Assembly: GCA_944322725.1 (NCBI GenBank)
Contig: CALUPU010000010.1
Location: 1 to 61,345 of the forward strand
Length of the DNA: 61,345 bases
Reading direction: 5' to 3'
Origin: Candidatus Gastranaerophilales bacterium
GTDB lineage: Bacteria > Cyanobacteriota > Vampirovibrionia > Gastranaerophilales > Gastranaerophilaceae
This document shows positions 7,318-17,200 of the stretch, in pieces. Each line of letters opens with the position of its first letter. The stretch's first letter is position 1. The notes below the pieces were generated by a model. That model was not told the DNA's origin, did not search any database, and saw only the letters and a list, made by a program, of their open reading frames with translations. The position numbers and the translations under genes are program-made.

Positions 7318-8499
7318 ATGAATTATATTAAAAGGCTTTTGTTAACGCTGATTATAACGGCGATAATACCTTTAACAGCTTTCGCGGCAGACAAACAACA
7401 ACTGCCTGTATGTAGTAATGCAAAACCTGTTGATATTATATATATTCACGGTGCATACGAGACTAGAGAAGCTTTTAATAAGTCAGTAAGAAATGTGCAT
7501 GCTGATATGGTCAAACAAATACAAAACGACCCTTTTATGTATAAAAACCTTCTTGAGAATGGCAAAAAAAGAATCGGCACAAAGCCTGTTATATTTTTCT
7601 GGGCGGATAAAACCGAAGAAAATTTGAAAACTCTTGATAAAGCACTTGAATATGTAAAAAATGTGGGCTCAAAAATAGCCCGTTTCGGCAGAAAAACACT
7701 GTCACACCTGCTTCATGATGCAATCTGGATAAGCAAACCCGTTAATTCTACACCGCTTTTAAATGACTTAAACAAGGTGGTAAAGCAGGAATATTCGCAG
7801 GGCAATCAGGTTATTTTATACGGATACAGCGCAGGCAGTCTTCTTGCTGCTTCATATATGACGCAAAAATTGCCGGTTATTAATATAAACGAAATTAAAC
7901 ATAGTGATGATAATTCTTACATTGGCAAATATTTTGCAAAAACTATAAAAAACCATAAATTTAAGCCGACATGCCTGGATGCATTAAAAGAAAGCAAAAT
8001 CCTTTTTTATACGGATAACGATGAATTTGTAACCAATCCTGACATAAATTATTTGAAAAAGGAATTCCCGAATCTGGACAACTATACAGATATGTACTGC
8101 TCGCCAAAAGATGCAGTGAAGGGGTTTGTGGTTTTCGGAGCGCCTTTAACAATATTCGACTCCTCTGCCTCAAAACAAGGCTCATCAAGCAATCAATTAT
8201 TTTTGCTTGCCATAAAATATCTTGTTGAAAATGATATTTTCTTTCTGGTGGTAAACTACGAAAATGACTTTATAGGTATGCCTCTTGCAGGCAAACCGAC
8301 ATTTAAAGATTTACAGGAATACCAAATGCCTGATGTTATAACTCCAAACGGCGGTTTCTTGTATGACGCGTCAGGCGTACCATGCAGGAGTAATGTTTTT
8401 TCCTCTCATATGGCATACTGGTCTAACGGAAAAAGGTTTGCTAAGAGTATTGTTAAATCCTATAATGACGGATATAAATACTTTTATTCAACCAAATAA
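7318..8499 (+). CDS. Secreted alpha/beta-hydrolase-like (lipase-type) protein
   Basis: A 393-residue exported protein. Residues 1-23 are a classical signal peptide with an AFAA cleavage site. Early in the mature part VDIIYIHGAYE resembles the strand plus HG oxyanion loop of alpha/beta hydrolases. YGYSAGSLLAASY near residue 167 is a G-x-S-x-G nucleophile elbow. A late SSHMAYW may supply the catalytic His. The acid residue is not certain. The substrate is unknown; lipids or esters of envelope or host origin are possible. It lies 14 nt after proS and ends at a strong terminator, so it may be read through from proS. I do not recognise a named subfamily. Confidence 0.75.
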   Translation: MNYIKRLLLTLIITAIIPLTAFAADKQQLPVCSNAKPVDIIYIHGAYETREAFNKSVRNVHADMVKQIQNDPFMYKNLLENGKKRIGTKPVIFFWADKTEENLKTLDKALEYVKNVGSKIARFGRKTLSHLLHDAIWISKPVNSTPLLNDLNKVVKQEYSQGNQVILYGYSAGSLLAASYMTQKLPVININEIKHSDDNSYIGKYFAKTIKNHKFKPTCLDALKESKILFYTDNDEFVTNPDINYLKKEFPNLDNYTDMYCSPKDAVKGFVVFGAPLTIFDSSASKQGSSSNQLFLLAIKYLVENDIFFLVVNYENDFIGMPLAGKPTFKDLQEYQMPDVITPNGGFLYDASGVPCRSNVFSSHMAYWSNGKRFAKSIVKSYNDGYKYFYSTK

Positions 8500-8502
8500 C
8501 TT

Positions 8503-8535
8503 AAAAAACCCTGCCTCAAAAAGACAGGGTTTTTT
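8503..8535. terminator. Bidirectional terminator between hydrolase and hsp20 genes
   Basis: AAAAAACCCTG (8503-8513) pairs with CAGGGTTTTTT (8525-8535), giving A- and T-runs on both sides for two convergent genes. Confidence 0.9.
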
Positions 8536-8551
8536 AAATATAAAAGCAAAA

Positions 8552-9007
8552 TTAATCTACAAGCAATTTTTTACTCTTTGCATTTTCTTTTGCCATCTTA
8601 GGTGCTTCTATTTTCAAAACACCGTGTTCAAGTTTTGCTTTTGTGTTTTCTGTATCAATATCTTCAGAAAAGTATACTGTTCTAGAAAATTCACCATACT
8701 GAAATTCTGATTTTTTATAGGTTTTGGTATTTTCTTCCTTTTCTTCTTCTTTTCTGGCGTTTATTGTAATGTAAGATTTTTCCATATCAATATCCAAATC
8801 TTCTTTTTTTACACCCGGAAGTTCTGCTTTAATTTCAAAACAGTTTTCTTTTTCCTTAATTTCCACAGGCATAATCAGCTTATCCGCATCTTCGGCAAAT
8901 CCATAATCAGGATACAAGTTGTCAAAATTTCTGCTTAAAATTGAACTGATTTCATCATTTACGGATTTTAAAAATCTGTCCGGTGTTTTCTTTATTAAAA
9001 ATCTCAT
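8552..9007 (-). CDS. Small heat-shock protein (Hsp20 / alpha-crystallin family)
   Basis: An ATP-independent holdase that keeps unfolding proteins soluble. The 151-residue length is typical. The alpha-crystallin domain covers about residues 45-140, with AELPGVKKEDLDI, FSRTVYF and the GVLKIEAPK strand. The C-terminal tail is short and Lys-rich; a classical I-x-I/V motif is not obvious, although KLLVD ends the protein. AAAGGAG lies 7 nt before the ATG. No CIRCE element (the HrcA operator) is seen in the 250 nt upstream. It is monocistronic. Confidence 0.93.
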   Translation of the reverse strand: MRFLIKKTPDRFLKSVNDEISSILSRNFDNLYPDYGFAEDADKLIMPVEIKEKENCFEIKAELPGVKKEDLDIDMEKSYITINARKEEEKEENTKTYKKSEFQYGEFSRTVYFSEDIDTENTKAKLEHGVLKIEAPKMAKENAKSKKLLVD

Positions 9008-9212
9008 AACAATCTCCTTTCAATTTCCTGTTGCTTATCCTTTCAACACATACATTATTGCTCTATTTTTATTGAATTTTTATTTTTTTAACTAAAATTT
9101 AACAATTGATTATTAGTATAATCAGAATAATTGTAATAATTTCTTTACCAAATCTTTTGTAAATGCCATGAAAAATACTTTTTTATGGTAGAGTGGTTGT
9201 GTGTGCCTTTTT

Positions 9213-9250
9213 GTTTTTACAACAGGTAAAAACAGGATAAACACGGATTA
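9213..9250 (+). promoter_or_regulatory. Palindrome plus 10-nt phased direct repeats ahead of the phosphate-uptake pair
   Basis: GTTTTTAC (9213-9220) and GTAAAAAC (9226-9233) form a perfect palindrome. Overlapping it, AACAGGTAAA (9221-9230), AACAGGATAA (9231-9240) and ACACGGATTA (9241-9250) are degenerate copies in 10-nt phase. Tandem phased repeats are how PhoB-type regulators recognise DNA, but these repeats do not match a known Pho box closely. Regulation by phosphate is inference. Confidence 0.4.
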
Positions 9251-9265
9251 GTGAAAGGAATTAAG

Positions 9266-9907
9266 ATGAGTAAATTCAATTTGTTATCCTACATTCTGCC
9301 TCCAGAGGAAAAAGTTTTTTATACTCTTTTTGAAGAGAGCGCACAGGTTTGCCGTGATGTTGCAGACCTTTACAGACAAATCGTTACGACAGAAATGAAC
9401 GAGGATCATGCTATCAATGCAAAACGTCTTAAACACAAGAGCAATGACCTTTTGAAAGAAACTCTGCACCAGTTGAATGTTACTCTGATTACGCCTATTG
9501 ACCGTGAGGATATTCAGGCAATTGCTTCGCTTTTGAACAAAATTACAAAAAGAATCGTAAAAGCTTCTTTGAACCTTAAAGTGTACAGACTTGAAAACTT
9601 TACTGAAAACATGAAAAAACAGGCAGAGACTCTGTATCAGGCAACAGAAGAATTGAAAATTATTATTCATAATTTTAAAAAATCCTGCTCTATAAAAGAA
9701 ATGACAGAAACAAACCTCATAATGAAAGAGATTGAATCTCACGGGGATGAAATACATTATCACGCTGTTGACGAACTGTTCTCGGGCAAATATGACGCTC
9801 TTACTGTTATCAAATTGAGAGATATTCACAAAGATATTGAGAATGCGCTAGATGCCTGTTTCTCGGTTTCTGATGCGGTTGTTAATGTTGTTTTAAAACA
9901 AAGTTAA
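9266..9907 (+). CDS. DUF47 (PhoU-like) accessory protein of the Pit transporter
   Basis: A 213-residue all-helical cytoplasmic protein of the DUF47/PhoU-like family, which are paired with Pit phosphate permeases and likely tune their activity. Family signs are the N-terminal FYTLFEESA, the long helical bundle with repeated E/D-x3-H patterns (RLKHKSNDL, IHKDIENALDAC), and the genetic pairing. The ATG at 9266 is taken because AAGGAA precedes it by about 5 nt; the GTG 15 nt upstream has no ribosome site. It is followed 14 nt later by the permease, so the two form an operon. Confidence 0.9.
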   Translation: MSKFNLLSYILPPEEKVFYTLFEESAQVCRDVADLYRQIVTTEMNEDHAINAKRLKHKSNDLLKETLHQLNVTLITPIDREDIQAIASLLNKITKRIVKASLNLKVYRLENFTENMKKQAETLYQATEELKIIIHNFKKSCSIKEMTETNLIMKEIESHGDEIHYHAVDELFSGKYDALTVIKLRDIHKDIENALDACFSVSDAVVNVVLKQS

Positions 9908-9921
9908 GGAAAAATATTTAT

Positions 9922-10938
9922 ATGACAGTTTCAATAGTATTGTTAGTTTTGGTAGTAGTCGGGGCACTGGTTTTTGAATATATTAACGGCTTTCACGATG
10001 CGGCAAACGCTATTGCAACGGTTGTTTCAACAAAAGTTTTGACTCCCCGTCAGGCAGTAGTCTACGGCGCAACTCTGGAATTTACAGGTGCTTTAACAGG
10101 TACACATGTTGCAAAAACAATCGGTGCAGGTATTGTAGACCCCTCAACCATTACTTTGCATGTTATATTCTGTGCACTCTGCGCAGCAATAATCTGGAAC
10201 CTTATAACCTGGTTTTTTGGTCTGCCCTCAAGTTCCTCTCATGCTCTTATCGGCGGTCTTATAGGTGCTGCGGTTGTAAATGCCGGCTGGGGCTGTGTAA
10301 GAATTATGGAACTTGTGGACAAAGTTATCGCTCCTATGTTCATGGCGCCTGTTATAGGCTTTTGTACGGGTCTTATTGTCATGGCTGTACTGCTTCGCAT
10401 ATTCTACAAATGCAACCCCGACAAAATTAACAGAAGATTTCGCAGATGCCAGATATTCTCGGCAGGGCTTATGGCATTGAGCCACGGCTCTAACGATGCA
10501 CAAAAAACAATGGGTATTATTACACTTGCTCTTCTTGCAGGCGGTATTGTACAGCACAATGCCCAAGGCAGCTTTGATATTCCGATATATGTAATTCTGT
10601 CTTGCGCTACTGTAATGAGTTTAGGCGTTATGTCCGGCGGCTGGAAAATTATCCGTACAATGGGCAGCAAAATCATTAAACTCAAACCCATCAACGGTTT
10701 TGCAGCAGAAACATCTGCAGCATCCATTATCCTTGCTGCTTCACACTTCGGCGTTCCGCTGAGCACAACTCACGTAATTTCTACGGCAATTATGGGTGTC
10801 GGTACAACTTACAAAGCTCATGCCGTTAAATGGGGCGTAATCGGAAACATTGTCTGGGCATGGGTTTTGACAATTCCGATTTGTATAATGATTTCAGGTA
10901 CAATTTTCTTTTTGTACAGAACTTTTATAATTAATTAA
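9922..10938 (+). CDS. pit: Inorganic phosphate transporter, PiT family
   Basis: A 338-residue membrane protein that imports metal-phosphate with H+ or Na+. Two inverted PiT signatures are visible, NGFHDAANAIATVVSTK in the N-terminal half and MALSHGSNDAQKTMG in the C-terminal half, with about ten hydrophobic helices. The paired SSSHALIGG and LSTTHVIS motifs complete the family pattern. AAGGAA precedes the ATG. It is co-transcribed with the DUF47 gene. Its stop overlaps the stop of the convergent uvrC by 4 nt within TTAATTAA. The natural substrate (phosphate versus sulfate) cannot be settled by sequence alone, but the DUF47 partner favours phosphate. Confidence 0.95.
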   Translation: MTVSIVLLVLVVVGALVFEYINGFHDAANAIATVVSTKVLTPRQAVVYGATLEFTGALTGTHVAKTIGAGIVDPSTITLHVIFCALCAAIIWNLITWFFGLPSSSSHALIGGLIGAAVVNAGWGCVRIMELVDKVIAPMFMAPVIGFCTGLIVMAVLLRIFYKCNPDKINRRFRRCQIFSAGLMALSHGSNDAQKTMGIITLALLAGGIVQHNAQGSFDIPIYVILSCATVMSLGVMSGGWKIIRTMGSKIIKLKPINGFAAETSAASIILAASHFGVPLSTTHVISTAIMGVGTTYKAHAVKWGVIGNIVWAWVLTIPICIMISGTIFFLYRTFIIN

Positions 10939-12788
10939 TCTATCTGTACATTGGGATTAAAGAAATTATAAACCGCCTTTGCAGCGCGCTTAGGTATAAC
11001 ATTGCACAGAGTTTCGTACTCTGCTTTTGAAATCTTTGTTATGTCTTTGAATTCATTCATAAGCAGTTCTTTGCTTGATTTTGACAGACCTTTGATTTCA
11101 TCCAGCACGGATTCTGTTGCTTTTTTCCCGCGGAGTTTTCTGTGATAAGTTATAGCAAACCTGTGTGCCTCGTCTCTTATTCTCTGGAAGAAATATAAAG
11201 CAGGCGAGTTAATAGGGAAAATAACAGGCTGAGACTGATGAGGCTTAAAAACCTCCTCCAGTCTTTTTGCCAGAGACACAACATCAGGTTCAAACCCTTT
11301 TGACTCAAATATCTCCATAACCGATGACAGCTGTCCTTTACCGCCGTCAATTATTACTAAATCAGGCATGGGCAGAGTCTCCGACAGCTTACCGTAATAG
11401 CGCCTTTCTATGACCTCCTGCAAAGATTTAAAGTCATCGGGTTTGGACTCTGTAGAGCGGACCTTGAACTTGCGGTATCTGGACTTTTTGGGCAGTCCGT
11501 TTTCAAAAGTAACCATGGACGCTACCGTATTTGTACCCTGAATATGCGAAATATCAAAACATTCCACAACATAAGGAAACTTTGACAGACCGAGTTTTTC
11601 TTGAATATAGCTGCCGACCTCGTTGTAATCCCGCTGAATTTCAGTCAATTTTTCAAGTTTAACCTTTTCAAAGTAGAATTTTGCATTCTTCTGTGCAAGG
11701 TTCAAGAGTTCAATATTGCGCTTTGTTGAAGAGTCTGTAATTTTAACTTTTTTCTGTGCCTGTGCAGCAAGCCATTTTGTATAGAGTTCTATATCCTGCT
11801 GTTCAAGAACTTTTGGCAGAACAATTGTATTAGGTATTTCCGACTCCGACGCCATTGTATAGTATTCTTTTAAAAACGTTGTCAAAACCTCGTATTCGCT
11901 TGAAAGATTGAGGTTCGAGAATTGAAAATCCTTTTTATCAATAAGCCTGCCCTGTCTGATTTGCAAAAGCGAGACAACAAACAAATTTCCCTCATAATAA
12001 ACGGAAATAATATCCTGATTGATATTCGTATTTTCAAACACAACCTTCTGATGCTCCATTGTCTTTTGCACATCAAGCCAGCTGTCACGGTATCTTGCAG
12101 CTTTTTCAAAATCCTCTTTTGCTGCGTATTTTTCCATTTCTTTTTTGAGTGCGTCAACAAGTTCCTTCTGCTTACCTGTCAAAAAAAGTTCTACATTTTT
12201 AAGAATTTTTTTGTACTCATCAGATGAAATCATTCTTTGGCAAGGTGCCATGCAGCGTCCTATATGAAAATACAGACAGGGACGGTCTTTAAACTTGGGG
12301 TTTTTGCACTGTTTGAGCGGAAAAAGTTTTTTTATCAAATCAAGAGTTGCATACATTGCTCTGGAATCCGTATAAGGCCCGAAGTATTTACCCTTGATTC
12401 TATTCTTGTTTGCCTTTCTTGCCACGATTATACGAGGATATTCCTCTTCTGTGATGACAAAATACGGAAACTTCTTGTCATCCTTTAAAAGCACGTTATA
12501 CTTTGGCTTGTGCTTTTTGATAAGATGAGATTCCAGAATCAGAGCCTCTACCTCGCTGTCCGTAACAATAAACTGAATTTTTGCAATCTGAGGCACCATA
12601 ACACGGAGTTTTGGCGAGTCGTGGTGTTTGTTAAAATAGCTGAATACACGCTTTTTAAGGTTCTTTGCCTTGCCGACATAGATAATCTCGCCGTCCTTAT
12701 CAAAATACTGATAAGAACCGCTCAATTCGGGCAATATGCTCAATGTTTGTTTAACTTCCTGCGGAAGGTTTGCGTTTTGTGTAGCCAT
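10935..12788 (-). CDS. uvrC: UvrABC excinuclease subunit C
   Basis: Makes both incisions in nucleotide excision repair. The 617-residue length is full. The N-terminal GIY-YIG domain spans about 20-105 (GSYQYFD, IIYVGKAKNLKKRV). A Cys-cluster region follows (KQCKNPKFKDRPCLYFHIGR, CMAPC), then the UVR helix pair that binds UvrB (KEDFEKAARYRD), an RNase H-like 5' nuclease (ECFDISHIQGTNTVASMV), and a C-terminal helix-hairpin-helix region. No clear Shine-Dalgarno precedes the ATG; the gene follows the Bax-inhibitor-like gene by 17 nt and may be translated by coupling. Confidence 0.97.
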   Translation of the reverse strand: MATQNANLPQEVKQTLSILPELSGSYQYFDKDGEIIYVGKAKNLKKRVFSYFNKHHDSPKLRVMVPQIAKIQFIVTDSEVEALILESHLIKKHKPKYNVLLKDDKKFPYFVITEEEYPRIIVARKANKNRIKGKYFGPYTDSRAMYATLDLIKKLFPLKQCKNPKFKDRPCLYFHIGRCMAPCQRMISSDEYKKILKNVELFLTGKQKELVDALKKEMEKYAAKEDFEKAARYRDSWLDVQKTMEHQKVVFENTNINQDIISVYYEGNLFVVSLLQIRQGRLIDKKDFQFSNLNLSSEYEVLTTFLKEYYTMASESEIPNTIVLPKVLEQQDIELYTKWLAAQAQKKVKITDSSTKRNIELLNLAQKNAKFYFEKVKLEKLTEIQRDYNEVGSYIQEKLGLSKFPYVVECFDISHIQGTNTVASMVTFENGLPKKSRYRKFKVRSTESKPDDFKSLQEVIERRYYGKLSETLPMPDLVIIDGGKGQLSSVMEIFESKGFEPDVVSLAKRLEEVFKPHQSQPVIFPINSPALYFFQRIRDEAHRFAITYHRKLRGKKATESVLDEIKGLSKSSKELLMNEFKDITKISKAEYETLCNVIPKRAAKAVYNFFNPNVQID

Positions 12789-12805
12789 AGCTACAGTATA
12801 TCACA

Positions 12806-13543
12806 TTAGTCGTTTCTTAATTTTGAAAGAAGGTTAAGAATTTCGATATACAGCCATACCAGCGTTACAAGAAGTCCGAAAGAGCCGTACCATTCATAAT
12901 CTTTTGGCAGAAGATTCTTAGAACCCTGTTCAATAAAATCAAAATCCAGTATAAGGCTCAAAGAAGCAACCACAACAATAATTCCGCTAACAAGAATGCT
13001 TACGGGCGAAGAACCTGTCAAAAACGGTATTTGAAAATTAAAAAACGAACCCACTATATTAATGAGATACAATACAAGTATTGTAAGCAAAGCAGACATA
13101 ATTGTTGCTCTAAATTTTTCTGTTGCACGGATTGCGCCGACTCTGTATAAGAAAAGCATCACAAAAAACGCAACAAATGTGCCGGTCACAGCCTGAAAAG
13201 CAATACCCGGAAACTGTGTCTCAGCAATAAGAGTGATTGCAGCAAGAAGTGCACCCTCTGCAAAAGCATATACGGGTGCAAGATACTTGGCAAGCTTCGG
13301 TACAAAAGCAGTGACAAGCCCTGTAATCAATCCGCCGAACAGTGCAATAGTCATAATTGTCATAACTTTGTCAGCATAGCCCATCATTGCCTCATACACT
13401 ACGGCAGAAGCTGAAATTGCCGCTACCAGAAGCAGCACAAAGGTCTTACCGATGGTACCGGACACGGTCATCGGTCTGCCTTCCAGCATTTGCTCATTTA
13501 TATTATCCATTTTTGACAAAATGGGGTTTGAACTCTTAAACAT
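12806..13543 (-). CDS. Bax inhibitor-1 / YccA family membrane protein
   Basis: A 245-residue polytopic membrane protein with seven predicted helices after a polar N-terminus. It resembles the Bax1-I/YccA family by the GRPMTVSGTIGKTFVLL start, by AGALxA-like small-residue helices and by the C-terminal DFDFIEQG and EWYGSFGLLVTLVWLYIEIL segments with acidic residues inside the membrane region. Homologues act as Ca2+ leak channels or modulate the FtsH protease; which of these applies here is unknown. AAGGAG lies 6 nt before the ATG. It is likely co-transcribed with uvrC 17 nt downstream. Confidence 0.88.
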   Translation of the reverse strand: MFKSSNPILSKMDNINEQMLEGRPMTVSGTIGKTFVLLLVAAISASAVVYEAMMGYADKVMTIMTIALFGGLITGLVTAFVPKLAKYLAPVYAFAEGALLAAITLIAETQFPGIAFQAVTGTFVAFFVMLFLYRVGAIRATEKFRATIMSALLTILVLYLINIVGSFFNFQIPFLTGSSPVSILVSGIIVVVASLSLILDFDFIEQGSKNLLPKDYEWYGSFGLLVTLVWLYIEILNLLSKLRND

Positions 13544-13639
13544 ATAAATCTCCTTATTTTATTTTCATCTATATTGATTAAATAGCACATTTTTACAAAT
13601 AATTCAATCATCGCAATACTTACGGCGCTAAATATAATC

Positions 13640-14221
13640 CTATTCAAATAAAAAAAGCAAAGGTCTTTTAAATACGGTTTCAAAAAGGTCTTTTTTCTTT
13701 TCAGCCATTTTCAAATTCGGCTTAAAACCTATTGTTTTCATATACAGTTCAATAGCTTTATCTGTCTGCACTGCACGCATGCGCAGAATAAGATTCTTAT
13801 GCGGCTTGTCCAGCCCGTCTGCTATCTTTAGAATCGCAGCAAGTCCGGACACTGTTTGTTTATCCTCATCAGACAGCGCTGCATAGCATTCATGGCGTGA
13901 CTCATCAGGCAGACTGCCCCTGTGATAACGTGCAATATTGGCAATAATCGCGATTTCTTCTTTGCTATAGCCTTCAAGTCCTTCATCTAAAATCATCTTC
14001 ATAGAATGTTTGTGATGAGATTTTTTCCCCACAAAATAACCTATATCATGCAGTTTTGCAGCCTGCACAAGATACTCTTTTTCTCTGTCGGAAAATTTAC
14101 ACACAGATTCGTTTAATGCATCAAATATCATAACCGCGTATTTTGCTACTTCTGCAGCGTGTTCTTTGTCAGAGCAGTATTTCTCGAGCATTTTATCGGT
14201 TGTTGTCTGTGCTTTATTCAT
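13640..14221 (-). CDS. HD-domain protein resembling the C-terminal domain of Ppx/GppA
   Basis: A 193-residue stand-alone HD phosphohydrolase-type domain. KLHDIGYFVGKKSHHKHS carries the His-Asp pair and the following His residues, and IIANIARYHRGSLP matches the equivalent stretch in the C-terminal domain of exopolyphosphatase/ppGpp hydrolase Ppx/GppA. The N-terminal actin-like catalytic half of Ppx is absent. Its start overlaps the end of cheA by 8 nt, so the two are translated together. A role in nucleotide (ppGpp or cyclic) signalling linked to the CheA pathway is plausible but is inference. Confidence 0.82.
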   Translation of the reverse strand: MNKAQTTTDKMLEKYCSDKEHAAEVAKYAVMIFDALNESVCKFSDREKEYLVQAAKLHDIGYFVGKKSHHKHSMKMILDEGLEGYSKEEIAIIANIARYHRGSLPDESRHECYAALSDEDKQTVSGLAAILKIADGLDKPHKNLILRMRAVQTDKAIELYMKTIGFKPNLKMAEKKKDLFETVFKRPLLFLFE

Positions 14222-17200
14222 ATTTTAGAAGTTTTTCTATTGTGTCCAGAAGATAGTCCTGATTGAACTTAGATTTTTTAATAAATGCTTCTACACCGGG
14301 CATTTCTTTAATAACATCCTCAGTCTCGTAAGACGAAATAATGACCACCGGAATGTCCTTAAACAGCTTGTGGTTTTTGAGTTCCTGTACAAACATTTGA
14401 CCGTCCATTTCAGGCATTTCAAGGTCAGACAATATCAAATCAAATTCATCTTTATAAAGCATGTCAAAGGCTTCTTTAGGGTTTGTAGCTGTTTCAAAAC
14501 GATAACCCCAGTGAACGAGTATATTTTTAAGAAGTTCTCTTGTAGTCATTGAGTCGTCCACAATAAGGATTTTGAAATCTTTGTTGGTTTTTTTGTTAAT
14601 GCGGTGTTTCTGCAAAGAAATCAACGGCTGTTCCAAAGGTACATAAGTGGATTTGTAAAGTTCGGGAAGGTTGAGTATCATGCAAACTTCGCCGCTAGCA
14701 AGAGTAGTTATGCCGGCGATATTCTTGAGTTTCATTATCGGAGGCTCAAGTTTTTTCTGCAAAATATTCTGGTCTCCGAGAATCCTGTCAACAATAATAC
14801 CCATCATACTGTTTTCTATCTCAATCAGGATAACTGTTTTTTTGACTTCATTTCTTACGGTATCAGTGAGAGGAAGGTTCATTAATTCGCTCAAATAAAA
14901 GAGATTTACCGATTTCCCATCCAGAAGAATGGATTTTGTATCGTTTCGAAAATAAATATCAGGTTCATTTACCCACATTACATTTTTAATTGCATTCATA
15001 GGCATTGCAAAATACTGCCCCGCAGCCTCTACAATAAACGCCTTTAACGTAGACATAGAGATGGGCAGTTCAATAGAAATCCTTGTCCCCTGTCCGGGAA
15101 CGGAAAATACTTTTACCGTGCCGTTAAGCTGTGAAATTTTGGTCTGTACAATATCAAGACCCACACCCCGTCCGGAAATCTCTGTCACCACCTGTTCTGT
15201 AGAAAACCCCGGCCAGAAAATAATATTCATAATTTGTTCTGCTGAAAGATATTCGGATTCTTTTTGTGTAATCATGCCTTTTTCCAGAGCACGATTGACA
15301 ATTTTTTTCAAATCAATACCCCTGCCGTCATCATGTATCTCTATAATAATTTTGTTTTGCACGCTTCTTGCAATAAGATAAATCTTGCCCTTTGGGGACT
15401 TGCCCGCAGCAATACGCTCCTGAGGAGTTTCTATCCCGTGGTCAATAGAATTTCTGATAATATGCATCAAAGGGGCTTTGATTTCTTCTATGACTTTTTT
15501 ATCGGCACTGGTTTCGCTTCCGGAGATAAGAAGTTCGATTTCTTTACCCGTGTCTTTTGAAATGTCTCGAATCATCCTCGGAAACATGTGAAAGATGGTT
15601 GCAAGAGGCAATACTCGAATGTTTTTAATCATTTCTTCAAGCTGGTTTGTGATGATATTCATCTTGGTATCTTCTTCATCCACAGATTTTTGAAGATTAA
15701 TAATTTTGTTATTGAGTTTGATAATTTTTGAAGAATTTTCCTGAAAAATAGAAAATATTTGCTTGATAAACACTGACAGGGTCGAATAATCAATATTTGT
15801 ATCCGCATTAAGATATTTTCTGTCATAGTATTTGATAAAACTCTGGGATTTGTGGTTAAAGTTTCTCCATTCCGAAAGGTCAGAGAGAATATTCTCAAGT
15901 TCCGTTATATTCTTCTTATGCTTAATCCTGCCGATAATCAACTCACCCATCTGATTAACAAGTCTGTCGAGTTTTTTTGAATCAACACGCAGTGTCTTGA
16001 TAGATGTGGATTCAAAAGAATTGAAAAAATCCTGCGCTTTTTTAACCGGAAGAGAGGATTCATCAAGCGTAAGATTTATGTTCGTAAGCGGATTGACTGT
16101 CCTGTTGATATCCAGCATCTGTTTGATAATATCCAGACGCTGAAGAACAAGCGAAATATCCTCCTGCTCATCTTTTGTATCAAGAGTCATCTGCTCAACA
16201 GAAGATAGACTCTGTTTCAAAATATTTATAATCTCTTTTTCGGGAAGTGTATTGCTGTTTTTAACAACATCAAGAATCTCTTCAATTTTGTGCGAAATAT
16301 CAGCAACCTCTTTTTTCTTGCTGATTTCGACAATTATATCAAGAGCATCATGCAATGCGGGAATCTGTGTTAGATTTGTCTCCAGATTGTTAAAGCCTGT
16401 TTTTACAAATTCAATTTTTTCTATAAAGTCTTTTATAACGGAATTTTCTTCATGAGGAGAATCTTCGCTTTCATCCGGGAGTGAAGGTTTGTTATTTTCT
16501 GTTTTTTGCGCAACCTTTTCAAGCAGATTAAATTTTTCGATACCTGTTTCTTCATATACTTTGTTCAAAGAGTTGACCGAGTTAATGATTTTATCGCCGA
16601 TATCCTTTATCTCGTCATCTGTCAGAATATTGGAATTATGAATAACAAAAGCTACTTTGTCCTCAATGTTTTTAAGTTCATTTTTAATATCGTAATAGCC
16701 TGTGGGTGCAAATTTTTCATTCAGCTGTTTGATTACATCTTCAAAAGTATCAAGATAAGACGAGCCTTCCTCTCCTTTCATGTTTTTTAATAAAAGATAA
16801 GCCTCTGAAAGCAAAGCATTTATGGTAATTGCAGTCTTTTCAAACTCAATTTCTTTTTCTTTTTTTTCGGTTTGTTTTGGCAAAGAATGCGGCTGTTCTG
16901 TGTCTGCGGGTTTTGCATCTTCAATTTGATATTTAGCAGTCAAGCCGTCAATATAGTCAATAAGCTTTTGAATATTATCCGTATAGTATTCTTTTTTTAT
17001 TTTGACGGATTCTTGAATAAGGTCAGATAACAAGTCAGTAGCTTTGTAGAGAGCATCTGAAATTTCCCTGTTTATTACTATCTTATTTTCTTTGGCAAGT
17101 CCGAGAACATCCTCTATCTTGTGTGCAAGACGCTGGATATTGTTGAAGCCTATCATTCTTGCGGCACCTTTGAGAGAATGTGCGTCACGGAAAAGGTACA

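Noticed and set aside
9008-9212. CIRCE or sigma-32-type heat-shock control element ahead of the hsp20 gene
   Set aside because: No TTAGCACTC-N9-GAGTGCTAA inverted repeat or convincing heat-shock promoter is present.
15061-15560. Open frames antisense to cheA
   Set aside because: They lie opposite a highly conserved kinase and have no ribosome sites; they are shadows of the coding strand.
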